Assembly: GCA_035406685.1 (NCBI GenBank)
Contig: DAONLM010000112.1
Span: forward strand, 1-9,570
From: DAONLM01 sp035406685
Lineage (GTDB): Bacteria > Spirochaetota > GWE2-31-10 > MWDO01
Reading direction: 5' to 3'
Length of the DNA: 9,570 nt
Positions 6,845 to 9,570 of the stretch are shown here, piece by piece. The notes under the pieces were generated by a model. That model was not told the DNA's origin, did no database searches, and saw nothing but the letters and a program-made list of their open reading frames with translations. Position 1 is the stretch's first letter; each line of letters starts with the position of its first letter. The position numbers and the translations under genes are program-made.

Positions 6845-7669
6845 ATCTATTATTAGAGCAATTTTCCCATATTGTATAGCCTCTTTTGTCTCCTTTGAAG
6901 AGAGAAGAAGTTTTGCATCATTTTCGGATATGACAATAATACTTCCATTTCTATCGCCAGTCCCAAATGCGACAATTCTAACTGGATTATTACCGACTCT
7001 ATCCGAAATGTCTTCGTTTATATCATAAGAATATCTTACCATACCCTTTTCTTTTAATACCTTTGCATAGATATTGTATTGATTGAATACAAGCCTCCCT
7101 TCATTATCAAGAACTGTTATAAATATTGTTGGATTTACTTTTACTTCATAACCATCAAAAGAGGTTAAAATTCCTCTTGCATCTATTACAACACCAGTAT
7201 AATTTGTTCTATAATTAAAACCCTTATAACTTCTTAAATCCTCTGTATAAAAATCCTTTTCATTCATAAGTTTACTTATGAGTGAATTCTCACCATATAT
7301 ATTTATGTAATATAAAAGCCTTATTGTGTTTGGAGTAGGATATTCTATTTTTTTTAAATATGCATTATCTATTAAGGAGAATAATTCACTATTTTTGTTG
7401 GTCTCTTCAAAAAAATCAAGCACAGACTTTGATTCTGAAATATTTATGTTTTTTAGAATACCATAATAATTTATCTTTGCTAAATCTTTTGCCTTTTCTA
7501 TTTCCATTAATCTTTTATGTGGAAAATTATAATCATTTTTTACATATATTGTTATTACAGAATATATTTTACCAGTCACCCAATCTATATATGAGTTTTT
7601 TTCCTTATTTTCCACTGAATAGAGAAGAATATTAACAACAATAATTAGAAAAATATATATTTTTTTCAT
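6839..7669 (-). CDS. Exported LPP20/FlgT-like protein of unknown function
   Basis: A 276-residue protein with an N-terminal hydrophobic signal (MKK, then IYIFLIIVVNILLYS, 4-18) and likely periplasmic location; there is no lipobox Cys, so it is not an obvious lipoprotein. Residues 27-41 (YIDWVTGKIYSVITI) start a mixed domain rich in helix (~54-135). The C-terminal part carries TGVVIDARG (158-166), P-x-I followed by LDNEGRLVF (180-195), DRVGNNPVRIVAFG (223-236) and a closing GKIALIIDP. This series is reminiscent of the LPP20/FlgT-type envelope proteins seen in spirochaetes and deltaproteobacteria; I infer the relation from memory of that pattern and cannot assign a function. SD AAGGAA (7680-7675) lies 5 nt before the ATG. 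It sits 73 nt downstream of the sigma-54 activator gene in the same direction and also has a possible own promoter overlapped by an inverted repeat. Confidence 0.75.
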   Translation of the reverse strand: MKKIYIFLIIVVNILLYSVENKEKNSYIDWVTGKIYSVITIYVKNDYNFPHKRLMEIEKAKDLAKINYYGILKNINISESKSVLDFFEETNKNSELFSLIDNAYLKKIEYPTPNTIRLLYYINIYGENSLISKLMNEKDFYTEDLRSYKGFNYRTNYTGVVIDARGILTSFDGYEVKVNPTIFITVLDNEGRLVFNQYNIYAKVLKEKGMVRYSYDINEDISDRVGNNPVRIVAFGTGDRNGSIIVISENDAKLLLSSKETKEAIQYGKIALIIDP

Positions 7670-7706
7670 AAAGATTCCTTTACTTTTCGGATTTTAGAAG
7701 TTAATT

Positions 7707-7724
7707 AAATTATCGACATAATTT
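7707..7724. promoter_or_regulatory. Inverted repeat (candidate operator)
   Basis: AAATTATCGACATAATTT: perfect 7-bp arms (AAATTAT/ATAATTT) around a 4-nt CGAC centre. It overlaps the -10 box and spacer of the possible LPP20-like gene promoter, the classic place for a repressor operator. The arms are A/T only, so chance is a real alternative in this base composition. Confidence 0.35.
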
Positions 7725-7737
7725 GGATTTTTTTAAA
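7709..7737 (-). promoter_or_regulatory. Possible promoter of the LPP20-like gene
   Basis: On the minus strand TTTAAA (7737-7732), 17-nt spacer, GATAAT (7714-7709). The -35 matches consensus in four of six positions and the -10 in five of six. The predicted start is about 7702, giving a 33-nt leader that contains the SD. It would allow expression independent of the upstream regulator gene. Confidence 0.4.
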
Positions 7738-7742
7738 CTGAA

Positions 7743-9098
7743 CTATTTTTCTTTATCTTTTATATTTATGCCGAGTTTATGAATTTTGAAATAAAGATTA
7801 CTCGGGTATATACCTAAAGCCTTAGCTGTCTTTGTGATATTATAATCATTTTCTTTTAATTTTTTTTCAATAAAATCTTTTTCAAACTCATCTATTGCAG
7901 TATTTAACTTATAATCATCATATTTACTATTTTCGTTGTTTTTTAATAAGATAGTTTCACTATCAAGATGCTTTTTTACCTCTGATAGATCGATCTCTTT
8001 TTTGTCTACAATAACCATGATTCTTTCTACAATATTTCTTAATTGTCTTATATTACCTGGCCATGGATATTGCTTAAGATATTCTAAGGCATCTTTTGCC
8101 CAGATTTTTTTCTCTATATTGCTTTCTCTTGATATTTTTTCTGTATAATAATCCACTAAAAGGGGGATATCCTCTTTTCTTTCTCTTAATGGTGGAATAT
8201 AAAAAGGGATAACATTCAACCTATAAAATAGATCCTCTCTAAAATTGCCCTTTTTTATCTCTTCTTTAATATCTTTGTTTGTTGCTGCTATAATTCTTAC
8301 ATCAATATCTTTTACCTTTGTATCGCCAAGTTTTGTTATCTTCATCTCCTGTAATACTCTTAATACCTTTGCCTGAGTTGCAAGAGACATATCAGCAATC
8401 TCATCAAGAAAAAGCGTTCCACTGTTTGCTAGTTCAAATTTGCCTATTCTATCAGATATAGCACCAGTAAAAGCCCCTTTTACATATCCAAATAATTCTG
8501 CTTCTATTAAATTCTCTGGAATTGCTGCACAATTAACACACACAAAAGGATTATTTTTACGGAATGATTTATTATGAATCTCCCTTGCCACAAGTTCTTT
8601 ACCAGTTCCATTTTCTCCAAGAATTAAAATACGAGCATCACTCATGCTTGCATTTTCTATTAATTCCCTTATAGCCTGCATTTGCGGCGAGTTACCTATC
8701 ATTTTCTCCTGTTCAAGATTTCTATTGTATCTGGATTCTTTTTTGCTATTTTCTATTGTCTTGACAAGGCCAATTATTTTTTCCATGGTGAGAGGCTTTT
8801 CTAAAAAATCATAAGCCCCTAATTTTGTGGCATTAACTGCCAGATCTATTTTTGCATGACCTGATATCATTACAACTTCAATTTCTGGATAATTTTCTTT
8901 TATCTTTTTTAAGACATCTATACCACCCATATTTGGCATCCAGACATCTAAAAAACAGATATCTATCTTTTCTTTAGAAATAATATCCAGCCCTTTTATC
9001 CCATCTTCTGCCTTAAAGACATTATGCTTTTCATCTATGAGTATATCACTTATTATTTCTCTAATATTATCTTCATCATCAATTATCAAGATATTCAT
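7743..9098 (-). CDS. NtrC/NtrX-type sigma-54-dependent response regulator
   Basis: A 451-residue cytosolic transcription activator with three complete domains. Receiver (~1-115): acidic pair D7/D8, phospho-acceptor D51 in FLDVWMP, S79 and K101. AAA+ domain (~133-365): Walker A GENGTGKE (161-168), the sigma-54-contacting loop GAFTGA (208-213) intact, Walker B GTLFLDEI (227-234), sensor I ATNKD, arginine-finger region R287/R293, and WPGNIRQLRN (346-355). C-terminal Fis-type helix-turn-helix (~417-444) with ITKTAKALGIYPSNLYFKIHKLGI. The helix-turn-helix wording (PSNLYFKI) is closer to NtrX-type regulators than to NtrC. Phosphorylation at D51 should license ATP-driven opening of sigma-54 promoters. 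Its cognate kinase is not adjacent; the kinase at 451-2835 is a candidate. There is no SD: the predicted transcript starts 2-3 nt before the ATG. Confidence 0.93.
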   Translation of the reverse strand: MNILIIDDEDNIREIISDILIDEKHNVFKAEDGIKGLDIISKEKIDICFLDVWMPNMGGIDVLKKIKENYPEIEVVMISGHAKIDLAVNATKLGAYDFLEKPLTMEKIIGLVKTIENSKKESRYNRNLEQEKMIGNSPQMQAIRELIENASMSDARILILGENGTGKELVAREIHNKSFRKNNPFVCVNCAAIPENLIEAELFGYVKGAFTGAISDRIGKFELANSGTLFLDEIADMSLATQAKVLRVLQEMKITKLGDTKVKDIDVRIIAATNKDIKEEIKKGNFREDLFYRLNVIPFYIPPLRERKEDIPLLVDYYTEKISRESNIEKKIWAKDALEYLKQYPWPGNIRQLRNIVERIMVIVDKKEIDLSEVKKHLDSETILLKNNENSKYDDYKLNTAIDEFEKDFIEKKLKENDYNITKTAKALGIYPSNLYFKIHKLGINIKDKEK

Positions 9099-9106
9099 AC
9101 TATTAA

Positions 9107-9135
9107 TTTATAGTAAAAAAAAGAAAAAATGTCAA
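9107..9135 (-). promoter_or_regulatory. Near-consensus promoter of the response regulator gene
   Basis: On the minus strand perfect TTGACA (9135-9130), 17-nt spacer, TATAAA (9112-9107). The expected transcription start is about 9100-9101, so only 2-3 nt precede the ATG at 9098. The promoter is preceded by two direct TAAAATTTTG repeats (9154-9145 and 9142-9133), the second of which runs into the -35 box. Confidence 0.7.
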
Positions 9136-9154
9136 AATTTTAGACAAAATTTTA
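9133..9154 (-). repeat. Two direct 10-bp repeats upstream of the regulator promoter
   Basis: TAAAATTTTG is present twice with a 12-nt period on the minus strand (9154-9145, 9142-9133); the copies are followed by TC and AC, so the second makes the TTGACA -35 box and the first a TTGTCT look-alike. The A/T tract could act as an UP element or a binding site; AAAATTTT is itself palindromic. Confidence 0.45.
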
Positions 9155-9448
9155 AAAATTATAATTGTGAAAATAATACCTAAAATTAATCAATTCTTTT
9201 TCTTCTAATTTTGTTTCTAATTTTATAATGTGTTTTCTGTTTTTTTCTAAACTTTCTATTAGTTAGTTCTGTCTGATTGGTAGTTCTAATTTTTATTAAT
9301 AGACATTTAGCAAAAAGCAGTTAATATACTAAAATAATTTTATTTTGTAGAAAATTAAACTATCGTAGCTTGTTAAAAATAGAGTTATGCTAAAAGTGGT
9401 TTTAGTGAAGAGTAATAAAAAAAGAATACGTTTAAAAAATGCCAATCT

Positions 9449-9570
9449 TTATAGAAATTGAATCTGTTTTAGACAAAAGTCTGTCCCGAAAACAAGGTAA
9501 TAATATACCTCTTGATCTATATAAAAGGGGATATCTGGATGAATCCTCTCATCCTTATCCTTATACCATT
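9449..9570 (-). CDS. Possible C-terminus of an unidentified protein, running in from the right edge
   Basis: On the minus strand a frame is open from the window edge to a TAA at 9451-9449, giving about 39 residues: WYKDKDERIHPDIPFYIDQE, then VYYYLVFGTDFCLKQIQFL. Codon choice (AAG/GAT/GAG/ATA/TTT) is compatible with the neighbours. The GGGACAGAC repeat core lies inside it and encodes GTD, which could mean that a repeat has altered the end of a gene. A competing plus-strand frame is open from ATG 9439 to the edge, with no SD and some codons rare here (CGA, TCC, CTG), so I rank it lower. No family is recognised; this may also be non-coding. Confidence 0.3.
   Translation of the reverse strand, partial: WYKDKDERIHPDIPFYIDQEVYYYLVFGTDFCLKQIQFL
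9471..9487 (-). repeat. Inverse copy of the GGGACAGAC motif with a small hairpin
   Basis: The minus strand reads GGGACAGACTTTTGTCT. The core GGGACAGAC (9487-9479) matches the two left-hand copies, and AGAC/GTCT forms a 4-bp stem around TTTT. It lies in opposite orientation to the copies at 229-282, near the other end of the window. REP-like nature is inference. Confidence 0.45.

Larger units (their letters stand above)
9099..9448. other. Gene-poor AT-rich region upstream of the response regulator
   Basis: About 350 nt with no recognisable gene. It holds the regulator promoter and the 12-nt-period repeats next to it, then three copies of TTCTAATTTT (9203-9212, 9215-9224 and 9284-9293), the first two again with a 12-nt period. 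A 24-codon frame starts at 9387 (MLKVVLVKSNKKRIRLKNAN, stop 9459-9461) with a poor ribosome site; I do not call it a gene. No tRNA-like or riboswitch-like fold stands out. Confidence 0.5.

Noticed and set aside
7360..8148. Plus-strand open frames at 7360-7635 and 7936-8148
   Set aside because: They lie opposite the LPP20-like and response-regulator genes, which have conserved motifs; the shadow products are Leu/Phe-rich as expected from antisense AT-rich DNA.
9387..9461. 24-codon plus-strand frame with basic product
   Set aside because: It has only a weak AGAG upstream, no recognisable family and a length easily met by chance.
9439..9570. Plus-strand frame starting MPIFIEIESVLDKSLSRKQG
   Set aside because: No SD, several codons rare in the neighbouring genes, and it overlaps the repeat; kept only as the alternative to the minus-strand frame.
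1..9570. CRISPR array, tRNA or rRNA genes
   Set aside because: No regularly spaced repeat of CRISPR size, no cloverleaf-like segment and no rRNA-like sequence was seen on either strand.

Overview
The window is a strongly AT-rich stretch of a diderm bacterial chromosome. Seven complete protein genes are recognisable and a partial gene touches each end. A diderm is suggested by a secreted protein with an OmpA-type peptidoglycan-binding domain and by a second exported protein of LPP20/FlgT-like appearance. The low GC and the gene mix (Cache-type hybrid-like kinase, NtrC/NtrX-type regulator with intact GAFTGA, HPr, SurE, PPP-type phosphatase) would fit a low-GC spirochaete-like lineage. That assignment is an impression from protein style, not a proof.

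Layout. Positions 1-115 (minus) hold the first 38 codons of a small, possibly ribbon-helix-helix protein. Positions 116-450 are intergenic and carry two copies of the 12-mer AGGGACAGACCT plus the promoter of the next gene. Positions 451-3318 (plus) hold a membrane histidine kinase and a dCMP deaminase-type enzyme, 21 nt apart and probably one operon. Positions 3407-4435 (plus) hold a calcineurin-like phosphatase with its own TTGACA-N17-TAATAT promoter. Positions 4560-6832 (plus) hold HPr, a secreted OmpA-domain protein and SurE, probably one operon behind an extended -10 promoter. The minus strand then carries, convergent to surE with a 6-nt gap, an exported LPP20-like protein (6839-7669) and upstream of it an NtrC/NtrX-type sigma-54 activator (7743-9098). 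Positions 9099-9570 are mostly gene-free, with AT-rich short repeats, an inverted copy of the GGGACAGAC motif and an unidentified partial reading frame at the edge.

How the parts may work together. The kinase has no receiver domain, and the only response regulator in the window is the NtrC/NtrX-type protein, so they are a possible pair although 5 kb apart. The regulator's promoter, the kinase's promoter and the phosphatase's promoter all share the string AAATTTTGAC covering the -35 box. The dCMP deaminase and SurE both act on nucleotides, but nothing else ties them together.

The most unusual points are: a roughly 90-residue insertion inside the dimerisation/phosphotransfer domain of the kinase; an HPr that keeps His15 but has Asp where regulatory Ser46 normally sits; a regulator gene whose near-consensus promoter predicts a leaderless mRNA; and REP-like GGGACAGAC repeats near both ends of the window. 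I found no CRISPR array, tRNA, rRNA, intact transposase or convincing defence system.
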